This document shows, in pieces, positions 49,340 through 58,077 of a stretch of 64,000 nucleotides of DNA (the first letter of the stretch is position 1; each line of letters begins with the position of its first letter). The notes beneath the pieces were generated by a model, which was not told the DNA's origin, ran no database searches, and worked only from the letters and a program-made list of their open reading frames with translations. The position numbers were made by a program, and so were the translations under genes. The stretch is from Parvibaculaceae bacterium Mf 1.05b.01 (lineage in GTDB: Bacteria; Pseudomonadota; Alphaproteobacteria; Parvibaculales; Parvibaculaceae), in assembly GCA_000509225.1 (NCBI GenBank), contig BAOK01000001.1, forward strand, positions 2,216,914-2,280,913. The letters run 5' to 3'.

Positions 49340-51850
49340 ATGAAAGACCTGAAATTCACACTCATCGCCCAAGGCTTCGATAAAGCTTCGAAGCCATTCA
49401 AGAACATCATCAAGACATCAGGCACGATGCAAAAGACCCTTGGCAAAACAGCCAAGGAACTAAAGTCGCTGAATGACACTCAGAAGCACATGAAGGGCTT
49501 CGTATCGCTGAAGCGTCAATCTAAGGCCACAAATCTCGAACTCGGGAAAGCCCAGAAAGAAGCCCAGAAGCTTGCCCGTGCCTATAAGACCACGGTGAAC
49601 CCAACCAACAAGATGGCCCGGGCTGCACAAAAGGCGGCGCGCCAGGTAAATGAGCTGAAACTCCGGCAGACGGCTCAGCGAACGGAACTTCAGGCGAGCC
49701 GGTCTGCTCTTTCGCGCGCAGGCATCAACGTGAAGAAGCTGGGCCAGGAACAAGCCCGCACCGCCCAGAAAATCACGTCTACCAATCGCCGCTTGAACCA
49801 GCAGCAACAGGCTTTGCGCAGGTCTACACAAGCGCAAAACCGATTGAGATGGGCAAGTGAGCGCTACCGCAAGACCTTACAGACGCAATCAGGTGCCGCC
49901 TTTGTTGGGGCCGCTGGCATGGCTTCTGGCGGCATGGCGCTTCGGGGCATCGCCCGCACGGTGACGCCTGGCATTAGCTTTGATGAACAGATGAGTGCCG
50001 TTGGCGGGATTTCCCGCGTGGATAAAAGCTCCAAGGCATTTGCAGACCTGCGGGCACAGGCACTGCACCTCGGCGAGACAACCCAATATTCGGCATCTGA
50101 AGCCGCAGGCGGCATGGAGTTTCTGGCCCGTGCTGGCTTTGAAGCCACAGAAGTGATGGGGGCCATGCCGGGACTTCTGGATCTGGCGAAGGCCGGTCGC
50201 ACGGACCTCGCCGAAACCGCAGATATTGCCAGCAACATTCTAAGTGCCTTCAAGATGGACCCGGCAAACATGGGTGATTTGGGCGACACGCTCACCGCCA
50301 CCTTCACCAGGTCCAATGTCAGCCTCACCCAGCTTGGAGAGACCATGGCCTACGTCGCCCCTGTCGCCAATCAGGTGGGTGCCTCAATGCAAGAGACATC
50401 TGCGATGGCGGGTCTCTTGGGCAATATTGGCATTCAGGCCAGCATGGCGGGCACTCAGTTGCGGGCACTCTATACACGCATGGCAAGCCCTCCGTCAGAA
50501 GCGGCCAAGGCCTTGAAACGTCTCTCCATCGATACGGCTGATGCCACAGGCAATATGCGGGCCATGCCGGACATCCTCGCAGAAGTCGCTCGCAAGACAG
50601 AACATCTAGGCAATGCGGAGCGACTGGGTTATTTCACCGATATTGCGGGCCTGCGCGCGGGTTCTGGCATGGCAGAACTTGTCGGCCAGGGAGGTGCCGG
50701 GGAGATCCAACAATTCGTTGACATCTTGAACGCAGCGGGAGGTGAATCGGCCCGTGTCGCCAAAGCGATGGGAGACAATGCAGCCGGTGACATCAAGACC
50801 CTGAAATCAGCCTGGGAAGGCCTCAACATCGCTATGTCTGATACCCAGACCGGCGGACTGCGCAGTGTCATACAGGGCATCACGAGCGTCACCAGAGGCA
50901 TCACCACATGGGTACGGGAAAACCCGCGCCTGGCTGGCACCCTCTTCACCATCATCGGCGCTGTTGCCGCCCTCTGGACCGTGGTGGGAGGCCTTGCCTT
51001 GGGTGTAGCTGCCATTGTTGGCCCCTTTGCCATTGCGAAGTTTGCCCTCACGGCCATTGGCCTGAAAGCCGCCCTGCTCGGTCCCATCTTCTTGAAGGTG
51101 GGGTCTGCCTTTGCGCTGCTCGGCAAACTCTTTCTGGCAAACCCCATCGGCCTTGCCATTGCCGGCATTGCGGTTGCGGCGTTCCTCATCTGGAAATATT
51201 GGGAACCCATCACCGGTCTGTTCTCCACACTCTGGTCCAACATCAAAGCCACCTTCGCCGGAGGTATTGGCTCAATCACGGCCGCCATCATCAATTGGTC
51301 GCCGATGGGGCTGTTCTATCGAAGTTTCGCAGGCGTATTGAATTGGTTTGGCGCGGATCTGCCTGAGACCTTTACGGACTTCGGTGCGGCCCTTGTGGAT
51401 GGACTGATTGACGGCATTCTGAGCGCATGGAGCGACCTCACAGCGACGATCAGCAATATAGGAGACCTCATCACAGGCACCTTCAGTTCTGTCATGGGCA
51501 TCCGCTCCCCAAGCCGCGTGTTTGCCCGTCTGGGTGGCTTCGTGTCTGAAGGTCTGGCAGATGGGATCACCGGAAGCAGACAGAAGGCCGTCAACGCGGT
51601 TTCGAGGCTCGGCTCTTCTCTGCCGCGCACTCTCGCGACAGGTGCTGTGGCCGCAACAGTAGCGGCGGTTCCGGCTTACGCGGGTGCCGCACCGCAAAAC
51701 AGCGTGAGCCAGAGCAATATAGAAATTCATATTCACGCAGCACCCGGCATGGATCTTCACGAGATTGCCCGTCAGGTACGCGCGGAACTCGACGCAAGAG
51801 ACCGGGAACACGCCGCGCGCAATCGCTCCTCTCTCTTTGATCAGAGGTAA
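49340..51850 (+). CDS. T: Tail tape measure protein, gpT type
   Basis: This encodes 836 residues. A helical, basic N-terminus (coiled coils about 20-170, with LRQTAQRTELQASRS) precedes the conserved TP901-type core: SFDEQMSAVGGISRVDKSSK, ALHLGETTQYSASEAAGGME, LARAGFEATEVMGAMPGLLD and GIQASMAGTQLRALYTRMAS. A hydrophobic region about 530-620 has several membrane-like segments. It sets the tail length and is ejected during infection. It has a second start 12 nt after the E' stop. Confidence 0.95.
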   Translation: MKDLKFTLIAQGFDKASKPFKNIIKTSGTMQKTLGKTAKELKSLNDTQKHMKGFVSLKRQSKATNLELGKAQKEAQKLARAYKTTVNPTNKMARAAQKAARQVNELKLRQTAQRTELQASRSALSRAGINVKKLGQEQARTAQKITSTNRRLNQQQQALRRSTQAQNRLRWASERYRKTLQTQSGAAFVGAAGMASGGMALRGIARTVTPGISFDEQMSAVGGISRVDKSSKAFADLRAQALHLGETTQYSASEAAGGMEFLARAGFEATEVMGAMPGLLDLAKAGRTDLAETADIASNILSAFKMDPANMGDLGDTLTATFTRSNVSLTQLGETMAYVAPVANQVGASMQETSAMAGLLGNIGIQASMAGTQLRALYTRMASPPSEAAKALKRLSIDTADATGNMRAMPDILAEVARKTEHLGNAERLGYFTDIAGLRAGSGMAELVGQGGAGEIQQFVDILNAAGGESARVAKAMGDNAAGDIKTLKSAWEGLNIAMSDTQTGGLRSVIQGITSVTRGITTWVRENPRLAGTLFTIIGAVAALWTVVGGLALGVAAIVGPFAIAKFALTAIGLKAALLGPIFLKVGSAFALLGKLFLANPIGLAIAGIAVAAFLIWKYWEPITGLFSTLWSNIKATFAGGIGSITAAIINWSPMGLFYRSFAGVLNWFGADLPETFTDFGAALVDGLIDGILSAWSDLTATISNIGDLITGTFSSVMGIRSPSRVFARLGGFVSEGLADGITGSRQKAVNAVSRLGSSLPRTLATGAVAATVAAVPAYAGAAPQNSVSQSNIEIHIHAAPGMDLHEIARQVRAELDARDREHAARNRSSLFDQR

Positions 51851-51855
51851 GCCAA

Positions 51856-52290
51856 ATGATGATGAGTTTGGGAGTCTTCATCTTCTCTATTCCTACTACC
51901 GCCTATCAAGAATTGCAGCGCCAGGGAAGTGCGGAGTTTGGGGAGAACAAACGCGTGGGACTTCGCTCAGCCTCGCAATTCTTAGGCCCAGGCGCGGACA
52001 CGATCACGCTTTCAGGCACACTCCATCCAGGCTTTACCGGTGGGGTGGAAAACCTCAATCTCCTGCGCACCATGATGAATGGCGGCAAGGCCTATGCGCT
52101 CATGGATGGGCAAGGCGCAATGATCGGCTATTGGACCATTCGCTCGATGAGCGAGACGCAGAAGATTTTCCTGAAAGACGGCGTCGCCCGTCAGATTGAC
52201 TTCAACATGGCCCTGCAACATGAGCCGGACGACACAGTGGATTTGGCTGACCTCACCAGCGCCGACCTGCAGGCAACGGGCTTTGCATGA
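51856..52290 (+). CDS. U: Tail protein U
   Basis: This encodes 144 residues (three ATG codons in a row at the start). MSLGVFIFSIPTTAYQELQR, GPGADTITLSGTLHPGFTGG and RQIDFNMALQHEPDD match P2 gpU. It terminates tail polymerisation. Overlaps gpD by 4 nt. Confidence 0.93.
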   Translation: MMMSLGVFIFSIPTTAYQELQRQGSAEFGENKRVGLRSASQFLGPGADTITLSGTLHPGFTGGVENLNLLRTMMNGGKAYALMDGQGAMIGYWTIRSMSETQKIFLKDGVARQIDFNMALQHEPDDTVDLADLTSADLQATGFA

Positions 52291-53279
52291 CACCTGATTA
52301 TGACATCTCTGTCGCCGGGCGCTCGATCACTCCTACGATCTCTGGTCGGCTCATCGACCTGACGCTTTCAGACAAAAGAGGCTTTGAGGCAGATGAGCTC
52401 AGCCTCACCCTGGATGACTCAGACGGGCTTTTGGACATCCCGAGCCGGGGTGCAGTGGTGGAAGTCTCACTCGGTTTTAAAGAGACCGGCTTCGTGGACA
52501 AAGGGTCTTACGTGGTGGATGAGGCAGGCCATACGGGTCCGCCGGACAGGCTGACACTCAGGGCACGCTCCGCCGACTTTCATAAGTCTCTCAACGAGCA
52601 AAAACGTCGCGCGTTCCGTGACACGCCCTTGGGCGATATCCTAAAAACCATTGCAGGCGATCATGGGCTTGAGGCAGCGATTGAAGAAGGCCTTGCCTGG
52701 ACAAATCCCGGTCACATAGATCAGACGGATGAAAGCGACGGACACCTGCTCACGCGTCTCGGGCGTTTGCACGATGCCGTTGCAACGGTGAAGGCAGGAC
52801 GGCTTTTGTTCACGCCAATGGGGCGTGGCTCGACGGCGGGCGGCACTGTCCTCCCCGGTGTGCGCATAGCCCGCCAGGATGGCGACAGCCACAGCTTTCA
52901 GAACCTGGAAGGAAGTTCCGACTATTCAGGTGTCCGCGCCAATTGGTATGACGTGGCAAGCGCCGTCACGAAAACCGTGCTGGCCGAAGGCGAAAGCGAC
53001 ATCTCAAAGTTGAAAACCCTGTTAGAGACATTTGCGTCAGAAGCAGAGGCACAAACCGCTGCACGAGCCGAATGGAACCGCATCGAGCGCGGGCGTTACA
53101 CCCTATCTCTCACCCTCGCCATTGGCAGACCAGATCTCTTACCCGAAACACCCGTGACACTCACAGGGTGGAAAGCAGCGATCACCGATCACAAATGGAT
53201 TTGTGGACCGATAGAACACACGCTCAATGACAGTGGCTTGGTGACAAAGGTGACTTTGGAGAGTTCGCCCCATGAGTGA
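52287..53279 (+). CDS. D: Late control protein D
   Basis: This encodes 330 residues. RSITPTISGRLIDLTLSDKR, FEADELSLTLDDSDGLLDIP and SARSADFHKSLNEQKRRAFR-like residues match gpD (VgrG-like hub). Despite its name it is a tail hub protein. It closes the tail operon. Confidence 0.93.
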   Translation: MTPDYDISVAGRSITPTISGRLIDLTLSDKRGFEADELSLTLDDSDGLLDIPSRGAVVEVSLGFKETGFVDKGSYVVDEAGHTGPPDRLTLRARSADFHKSLNEQKRRAFRDTPLGDILKTIAGDHGLEAAIEEGLAWTNPGHIDQTDESDGHLLTRLGRLHDAVATVKAGRLLFTPMGRGSTAGGTVLPGVRIARQDGDSHSFQNLEGSSDYSGVRANWYDVASAVTKTVLAEGESDISKLKTLLETFASEAEAQTAARAEWNRIERGRYTLSLTLAIGRPDLLPETPVTLTGWKAAITDHKWICGPIEHTLNDSGLVTKVTLESSPHE

Positions 53280-53309
53280 TATGATGATTTTCAATAGGGA
53301 GCTTGAACG

Positions 53310-53918
53310 ATGGATGATCTTCTCAAACTCACGTTCGAAATGCAGGTCGCACTGGTTGCGGGCTATCTAGCCTTTTCCGCCGCCACGTCGGGATTAAAAC
53401 ATGGGCTCAGCACCGAAGACGGGGTCTTCCAGATCATCGTCTACGCATTGCCCGCCACACTCATTATGCAGCTACGGCCCGAGACATGGAACATCTATGC
53501 TGTCTCTGCAGCCGCAATCGCTGCCAGCTATCTCGTGGGACTTTTCTGGAGGCGATGGCTAAAGGAGAGATGGTTTTCATTACTCCGAAAACTAAAACTT
53601 GCAACGGAAGACAATATGCCGAGCACTCTCGACTCAGTGATTCACAAGCAGGACCTTGAGTGGCGCCAATTGTCAGTCATGCTTCAGGACGGTACAAAAT
53701 ATGAGTGTCGATCACCCGGTGCGTACGACATCGGGTCGATCAAACTTCCTTTGATCGACAAAGACGGTAACGTTGCCATGTATGCAGACACAATTCAAAG
53801 GATGGGAGAGGATGCAAAACCATTGGAGCATATCCTCAACGAAGAACACGGCGATCTCATGACCTATATTCCAGCGTCCCAAGTGAAAAGACTTCAGATC
53901 CGGATTAAAAAACACTAA
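53310..53918 (+). CDS. Membrane protein of unknown function, prophage cargo
   Basis: This encodes 202 residues. Three membrane helices (about 10-30, 41-58, 64-82) are followed by a basic stretch WRRWLKERWFSLLRKLKLAT and a soluble domain of strand-like segments (MLQDGTKYECRSPGAYDIGS). The arrangement resembles DUF6338-type phage-associated proteins, tentatively. It lies 30 nt past gpD, where P2-like phages often keep morons. Superinfection exclusion is possible but not shown. Confidence 0.6.
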   Translation: MDDLLKLTFEMQVALVAGYLAFSAATSGLKHGLSTEDGVFQIIVYALPATLIMQLRPETWNIYAVSAAAIAASYLVGLFWRRWLKERWFSLLRKLKLATEDNMPSTLDSVIHKQDLEWRQLSVMLQDGTKYECRSPGAYDIGSIKLPLIDKDGNVAMYADTIQRMGEDAKPLEHILNEEHGDLMTYIPASQVKRLQIRIKKH

Positions 53919-53931
53919 GTCTCTTGAGACT

Positions 53932-54111
53932 TCAATCGTTTGATGCTGGTGGCTCATCTCCACCACTGCCGCTCTGGTTGGTGGTAACAGGTTGCACCGC
54001 TGCATCCCCGTCACTAGAGCCGCTGGGCGTTCTTGGTTCAACGCTATATGTTCTCGGCGTAACGCTCTCGCGAATGGTCACGCGTTCAGCTCTTTCTTTC
54101 TCATCACCCAT
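53932..54111 (-). CDS. Small hydrophilic protein, uncertain
   Basis: This encodes 59 residues on the minus strand: MGDEKERAERVTIRESVTPR, then VEPRTPSGSSDGDAAVQ and a Gly/Ser/Pro-rich tail. It has no membrane or HTH part, and the ribosome-binding site is weak. The frame is well ordered in composition and fills the gap between convergent genes, but it may be noncoding. Confidence 0.4.
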   Translation of the reverse strand: MGDEKERAERVTIRESVTPRTYSVEPRTPSGSSDGDAAVQPVTTNQSGSGGDEPPASND

Positions 54112-54260
54112 GATATTTTTCCCAATTTTGTCGCAGACACTTGCGATTCATGGCCGAGAATCGCTCAGGTGTTTATTCTATGATCCAAAATAAAAGAGTC
54201 GATTCATAGTGAATTTCATGTTTTCCTCCCTACAAAGATCTAATACGGGGGATCGACATT

Positions 54261-55064
54261 ATGAAGAACCACTTTCCGAGAAACATTGCAAAAATGACAA
54301 AATCCTTGTGCGCAACTCTAGTTGTCGCCGGATCAGTTTCTGCGTGCACATCTCTGCAATTGGGCGGGGGCAGACCAGCATCGGTCGACAGTCAATCAAG
54401 AAAAGACACAGACGCCAACCGTGCTTGCGGATATACATCAAACGCTGGAGAGAACGGTCTCAACGTTGTTTTATGCAGAGCACTTGAGCACTTGGAGGGA
54501 TACAGAAACCTGGCAGACAAATGGGAACGTGACGGGAACTACTTGCAATACGGGACGATCGCTGCTGGACTAACTGCTGCAACGGCTATCGCTTATGACT
54601 GGCACGCCGATATTCTTCGCGCAACCGGATTGGTGGCTGGAGGAACGATAGCAGTCGGCGAAGCTGTAACTCCAAAACAAAAGGCTACTCTCCTGCGAGC
54701 TGCAGTGAAGGATCTGCGATGCATTGCTGATGAAATCGAACGAACACGAGTCGTCGGAAACAATGTAGTTTTTGAACCAACGAACATGTCCAACGCGGCG
54801 AGAATCGCCTCAGATGCCTTTCGAAAAATCGTTGACGAGGTGAACGTAAAATTTGATAAGCTTACTGCAGACGTGAAATATGGCGACATCATCACGAATG
54901 TTGGCACCTTTGCGAACCAAAATCTGCCTGCAGAACAACAGAGAATAAGTGCCGCACACGCTGCATTCTATCACGGGGTTATGGCTGACAATGTCCCCGC
55001 TCCAACGGCCTATCAGCTTGTCGATCTATCGAAATTTTCGAAAGAGATAGCGAAGTGCCTATAG
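54261..55064 (+). CDS. Prophage-borne lipoprotein of unknown function
   Basis: This encodes 267 residues. A signal sequence with lipobox VSAC near residue 29 is followed by a Gln/Gly/Arg linker and a mostly helical domain with RACGYTSNAGENGLNVVLCR and a hydrophobic stretch YGTIAAGLTAATAIAYDWHA (about 93-112). A GLVAGGTIAVGEAVTPKQKA segment follows. It may act in the envelope, for example by blocking receptors or protecting against superinfection. No family is recognised. GGGGATCGAC precedes the start. Confidence 0.6.
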   Translation: MKNHFPRNIAKMTKSLCATLVVAGSVSACTSLQLGGGRPASVDSQSRKDTDANRACGYTSNAGENGLNVVLCRALEHLEGYRNLADKWERDGNYLQYGTIAAGLTAATAIAYDWHADILRATGLVAGGTIAVGEAVTPKQKATLLRAAVKDLRCIADEIERTRVVGNNVVFEPTNMSNAARIASDAFRKIVDEVNVKFDKLTADVKYGDIITNVGTFANQNLPAEQQRISAAHAAFYHGVMADNVPAPTAYQLVDLSKFSKEIAKCL

Positions 55065-55087
55065 TTCATCCTTAGCTACAGCAAACT

Positions 55088-55837
55088 CTAGTCATTGGAT
55101 GCTGGAGGGAGTCCAGTGGGAGCAGTTTCGTTTTGGGAAGTGTGCGGTCGAACAGAGACATCCTCTGCGTTGGTTGGATTGCAATTAGCTCCTAACCCGA
55201 ACTCGCAAGCCATCTTCCTATATCGCGCTGCTTGGACTACATCGACAACACCAGCTTCTCCGCTGGAGTATAACGACGCTAAACGCAGACACGCGTCCGC
55301 CAATCCTTTTCTACACGATGTGTCATAGTACTCGGTTGCTAACGGCAGGTTCTTTGTTTCACCCAAACCATAGTAGTGGAAATCAGCCAGACTATAGCAA
55401 CCTTCAACCACACCCTCGTTACATGCGCGTTGATAATAGGTTGCAGCGCTTTTGTGGTCAGCAGTTCCGGCCAAAGGGTACCCCAACAGAACACCAAGGA
55501 GATAACAGCTACTACCCAGACCTCCATCACACGCGATCAGAAAAAGCTCACCCGCACGCTCCACATCACGCTCGACTACAAAACCAGATTCATACAGGAC
55601 GCCCAACTCCTCGCAGCTCTCATAAACGCCGTCGGAACAGGCCTCTCGCAATAACTCCAGCCGTTTCGACAAAGCCTCCTCTGCCCCTTCACCAAACACA
55701 GCATCCAAAAAAGAACCAAATGTAACCTGCGGCTCTTCTGGTGTTTGAGATATTGATGACGCCGAAGGGTCTGTTGTTGCTTGACAGCTAAGCAACATGA
55801 CGCCAATCAGCACCCACCAAATTGCCTTGAATGTCAT
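55088..55837 (-). CDS. Cysteine-rich SEL1-repeat lipoprotein
   Basis: This encodes 249 residues with lipobox LLSC at residue 18. About five SEL1-like repeats follow, each with paired cysteines: ACSDGVYESCEELGVLYESG, ACDGGLGSSCYLLGVLLGYP, ACNEGVVEGCYSLADFHYYG, SCRKGLADACLRLASLYSSG and ACEFGLGANC. This matches Helicobacter Hcp-type disulfide-braced repeats, which are exported and often bind proteins. It is likely lysogenic-conversion cargo on the minus strand, downstream of the SH3-like gene. Confidence 0.75.
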   Translation of the reverse strand: MTFKAIWWVLIGVMLLSCQATTDPSASSISQTPEEPQVTFGSFLDAVFGEGAEEALSKRLELLREACSDGVYESCEELGVLYESGFVVERDVERAGELFLIACDGGLGSSCYLLGVLLGYPLAGTADHKSAATYYQRACNEGVVEGCYSLADFHYYGLGETKNLPLATEYYDTSCRKGLADACLRLASLYSSGEAGVVDVVQAARYRKMACEFGLGANCNPTNAEDVSVRPHTSQNETAPTGLPPASND

Positions 55838-55858
55838 AAAGCCAAGCCTTCACTCTGG

Positions 55859-55915
55859 TTATGCGGAAAAAAACACGACCACGCCGAGGATTGGGGCATT
55901 GCCGAAAAAGCTAAA
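55859..55915 (-). pseudogene. Remnant of a second repressor C-terminus
   Basis: On the minus strand this reads FFGNAPILGVVVFFSA and stops at 55859. It matches the end of the neighbouring S24 repressor (INGNASILGVVVFSGKPR). No upstream repressor sequence is present. It flags duplication of the repressor 3' end on either side of the SH3-like gene. Confidence 0.6.
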
Positions 55916-55983
55916 AAATCTGCAGCTGCATATTGCGGGTATTGTTGTACGCAAATGAATACCCACGGAAAAGTTTGTCACGA

Positions 55984-56565
55984 CTAAAACCAGACATTGA
56001 ATGAGAAGCCACCGTCAGCCGGAGTGCACGTTGCGTAGTACCTGCCACGTCCACTGCTGCTGCGATATCCGTCAACAATCTTTGCGCAGTCCCGATTTGT
56101 ACGGAGAATGCGCAGTGCTTCACGGCGTACTTCCTCTTTCTCAGTGGCATTGAATGCTGACTCGTTTTCGATGTCCCAGATCAGGCCAGCGGTCACGTCA
56201 GCAGATGCTCCACTAGAAACGAAGCTCTTGTGAACCCATCCCGTCTCCCAACTAACAGCCCTACCATCGGCTTCCACTATGTCAGCCATCACCCAATCAT
56301 CAGTCTCGCAGCGCGCGGAAAGAACTATCGCTGGCGACAGAGTCCTGTATTCAACAGTTCCGAGAACGCGGGTGGCCTTCTCGTTGATAACCCTGCTGCT
56401 CGCAGCGCTTGGACCCACCCGAAAATTCACATTGTTTCCCTTCACATAGAGCGTTCCTTTGATCTGCTCGCCAACTTCGCAGGAAGCGTAAGCTGCACTA
56501 CTAATGCCGGAAACGCTAAACACAAAAAGGGCGGCTGAAAGCCACCCTGTAATCTTGAATATCAT
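55984..56565 (-). CDS. Secreted SH3-like protein, prophage cargo
   Basis: This encodes 193 residues. A signal peptide (MIFKITGWLSAALFVFSVSG, cleaved near AYAS) is followed by an SH3-like beta domain (about 28-120): GTLYVKGNNVNFRVGPSAAS and DDWVMADIVE, the bacterial SH3b pattern. A helical tail with EVRREALRILRTNRDCAKI and Cys pairs follows. It lies directly behind the repressor gene on the same strand (12 nt), so it could be expressed from the lysogen. It may bind peptidoglycan or block other phages. Confidence 0.7.
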   Translation of the reverse strand: MIFKITGWLSAALFVFSVSGISSAAYASCEVGEQIKGTLYVKGNNVNFRVGPSAASSRVINEKATRVLGTVEYRTLSPAIVLSARCETDDWVMADIVEADGRAVSWETGWVHKSFVSSGASADVTAGLIWDIENESAFNATEKEEVRREALRILRTNRDCAKIVDGYRSSSGRGRYYATCTPADGGFSFNVWF

Positions 56566-56577
56566 GTGATTTCTCTC

Positions 56578-57489
56578 TTACCGTGGCTTACCAGAGAACA
56601 CGACGACGCCGAGGATGGATGCATTGCCATTGATGCGGATAACGCGGTCAGGCCAGTCTGGGTTGAGCGCTTCCAGGAACTTCTCATCACCCTCGAGCAC
56701 GAGTTTCTTGAACGTCGCTTCATTTGCATTGTCGAGCATGACGACAACATGGGAGCCGTTTTCAGATGCCCCTTCCGGGTCGATGAAGATCCAGTCGCCG
56801 TCGTGATATTCTGGCTCCATGGACGCCCCGCGAACGCGCAGGACAAAGGTCTTCTCACTGTGGGGCACTGGACACAAAACCCATTCATCACTCTGGTGCG
56901 CTTCAAAGGCACTTTCGACACTGGTCCACTCCCCCGCTTGAACCCAACTCAACAGCGGCACACGCCCCGGGCGCCGCACATCCACTGGCTCGGTGTTTCC
57001 ATCCTCCGCGCGTGCATCCTTCATAAAGTGAGCAGTTTCGTTCAATTGGTCAACTGATCGCGGCCCCTTTTTCATGGGTCCCTCGCCTGTCGCAAGCCAC
57101 ACGACCTCAACGCCAAGTGCTTTGGAAAGCGCCACCAGTTTGTCCGGCTTTGCACCTTTCGATTGCCCTGACTCCAATTGGCTGATCGCTGATGCCGTGA
57201 TGTTGCCAGTACGCCTGGAAAGGGCGGCGACGGAAAGACCTGCTTCCTCGCGCGCGACCCTTATGCGTTCACCGAAAAGCCCCGTCGCGCCGATATACCA
57301 ATCGATGCCTACAGCTTCCGCCAACTGTCGGATGCTGGAAAATGGACTATCTCGTCCATCGAGGAAGCCCCGCACCCTTCCCAGCGGTACGCCCGTCCGC
57401 TCGGAAAATGGCCGAAGACCCTCTTTTTCAATCTGTTCCCGTACCGCAACGCGAAGGATCTCTAGGTCTGGCTGTGTCATGTCTGACAC
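56578..57489 (-). CDS. C: Phage repressor with two N-terminal helical domains and S24 peptidase
   Basis: This encodes 303 residues. Residues about 1-65 form a small HTH-like domain (RPFSERTGVPLGRVRGFLDG). Residues about 70-135 form an XRE HTH (RIRVAREEAGLSVAALSRRT, ASAISQLESGQS). The C-terminal LexA/S24 domain has the cleavage pair in SWVQAGEW (Ala-Gly), the nucleophile Ser in RVRGASMEPEYHDGDWIF and Lys in EATFKKLV. It is expected to be SOS-inducible by RecA-dependent self-cleavage. It diverges from the early genes across a 53-nt operator region. The symbol follows P2 usage. Confidence 0.9.
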   Translation of the reverse strand: MSDMTQPDLEILRVAVREQIEKEGLRPFSERTGVPLGRVRGFLDGRDSPFSSIRQLAEAVGIDWYIGATGLFGERIRVAREEAGLSVAALSRRTGNITASAISQLESGQSKGAKPDKLVALSKALGVEVVWLATGEGPMKKGPRSVDQLNETAHFMKDARAEDGNTEPVDVRRPGRVPLLSWVQAGEWTSVESAFEAHQSDEWVLCPVPHSEKTFVLRVRGASMEPEYHDGDWIFIDPEGASENGSHVVVMLDNANEATFKKLVLEGDEKFLEALNPDWPDRVIRINGNASILGVVVFSGKPR

Positions 57490-57542
57490 GAAAAGCTATT
57501 TCTCGCTTGCAAGCAAGTGTTAGTCGTGACACATTTTGTGCT
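57490..57542. promoter_or_regulatory. Lysogeny operator/promoter region
   Basis: The 53 nt between divergent repressor and early genes contain CTTGCAAG (perfect 8-bp palindrome) and imperfect inverted repeats GTGTTAGTCGTGACAC and TGTGCTATGTTTAACACA (the latter extends into the next gene). These are likely repressor binding sites covering both promoters. Confidence 0.6.
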
Positions 57543-57797
57543 ATGTTTAACACAGCCGAGCATATCCCCCAATTATGTGAGCGCCTCGCCAAGGCGACCA
57601 ACCGCGCACCCAGTACGATTTCCAGGCTGGCGAGCGGCAGTGGCACGACTGTGGACCGCATCCGCCAGGGTAAGCCAATCACCATCCAGCGTGCAGAGCG
57701 CATGCTTCAATATCTCTCGGATCACTGGCCGGAAGGGACGACTTGGCCGAAAAAGGTCGCGCGCCCGAAACCATCAAAGAAGGGCGGACGGTCATGA
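57543..57797 (+). CDS. Small helical HTH-like early regulator
   Basis: This encodes 84 residues from MFNTAEHIPQLCERLAKATN. TNRAPSTISRLASGSGTTVD then RIRQGKPITIQRAERMLQYL is an HTH-like layout (helix-turn-helix about 20-45). It occupies the place of cox or cro, directly opposite the repressor gene, so it likely antagonises the repressor. Its stop overlaps the Ogr-type gene by 4 nt. Confidence 0.7.
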   Translation: MFNTAEHIPQLCERLAKATNRAPSTISRLASGSGTTVDRIRQGKPITIQRAERMLQYLSDHWPEGTTWPKKVARPKPSKKGGRS

Positions 57798-58063
57798 GCG
57801 GTGTGATGCGACGCATTCCCTGCCCGCACTGCAAGCGGCCGACCCATGTGCGCAAGACCATCCAGATTACGGCGACGTGCCGCGAGGTCACCTGCCACTG
57901 CACGAACGAACAATGCGGCTGCGTGTTTGTGGCCGAAATAACGCCGGTGCGGATTTTAAGCCCGTCGGCCATTCCCGACCCCGGCATTTTCATCCCTCTC
58001 TCCCGCCACGTGGATGTGGACCGGGTGACAGACGATCTCTTCAAAGACGTGAAGCGGGTCTAG
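57794..58063 (+). CDS. ogr: Ogr/Delta-type zinc-finger late activator
   Basis: This encodes 89 residues. MRRIPCPHCKRPTHVRKTIQ, then VTCHCTNEQCGCVFVAEITP, has the C-x2-C...C-x4-C zinc site and the CxNxxCGxxF phrase of Ogr/Delta. In P2 this protein activates late transcription through the RNA polymerase alpha subunit at TTGT-N12-ACAA dyads; two such dyads occur in this prophage. In P2, ogr lies after D; here it is in the early operon next to the repressor. A second start at residue 5 is possible. Confidence 0.82.
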   Translation: MSGVMRRIPCPHCKRPTHVRKTIQITATCREVTCHCTNEQCGCVFVAEITPVRILSPSAIPDPGIFIPLSRHVDVDRVTDDLFKDVKRV

Positions 58064-58077
58064 CAAAGGAGAAACCT

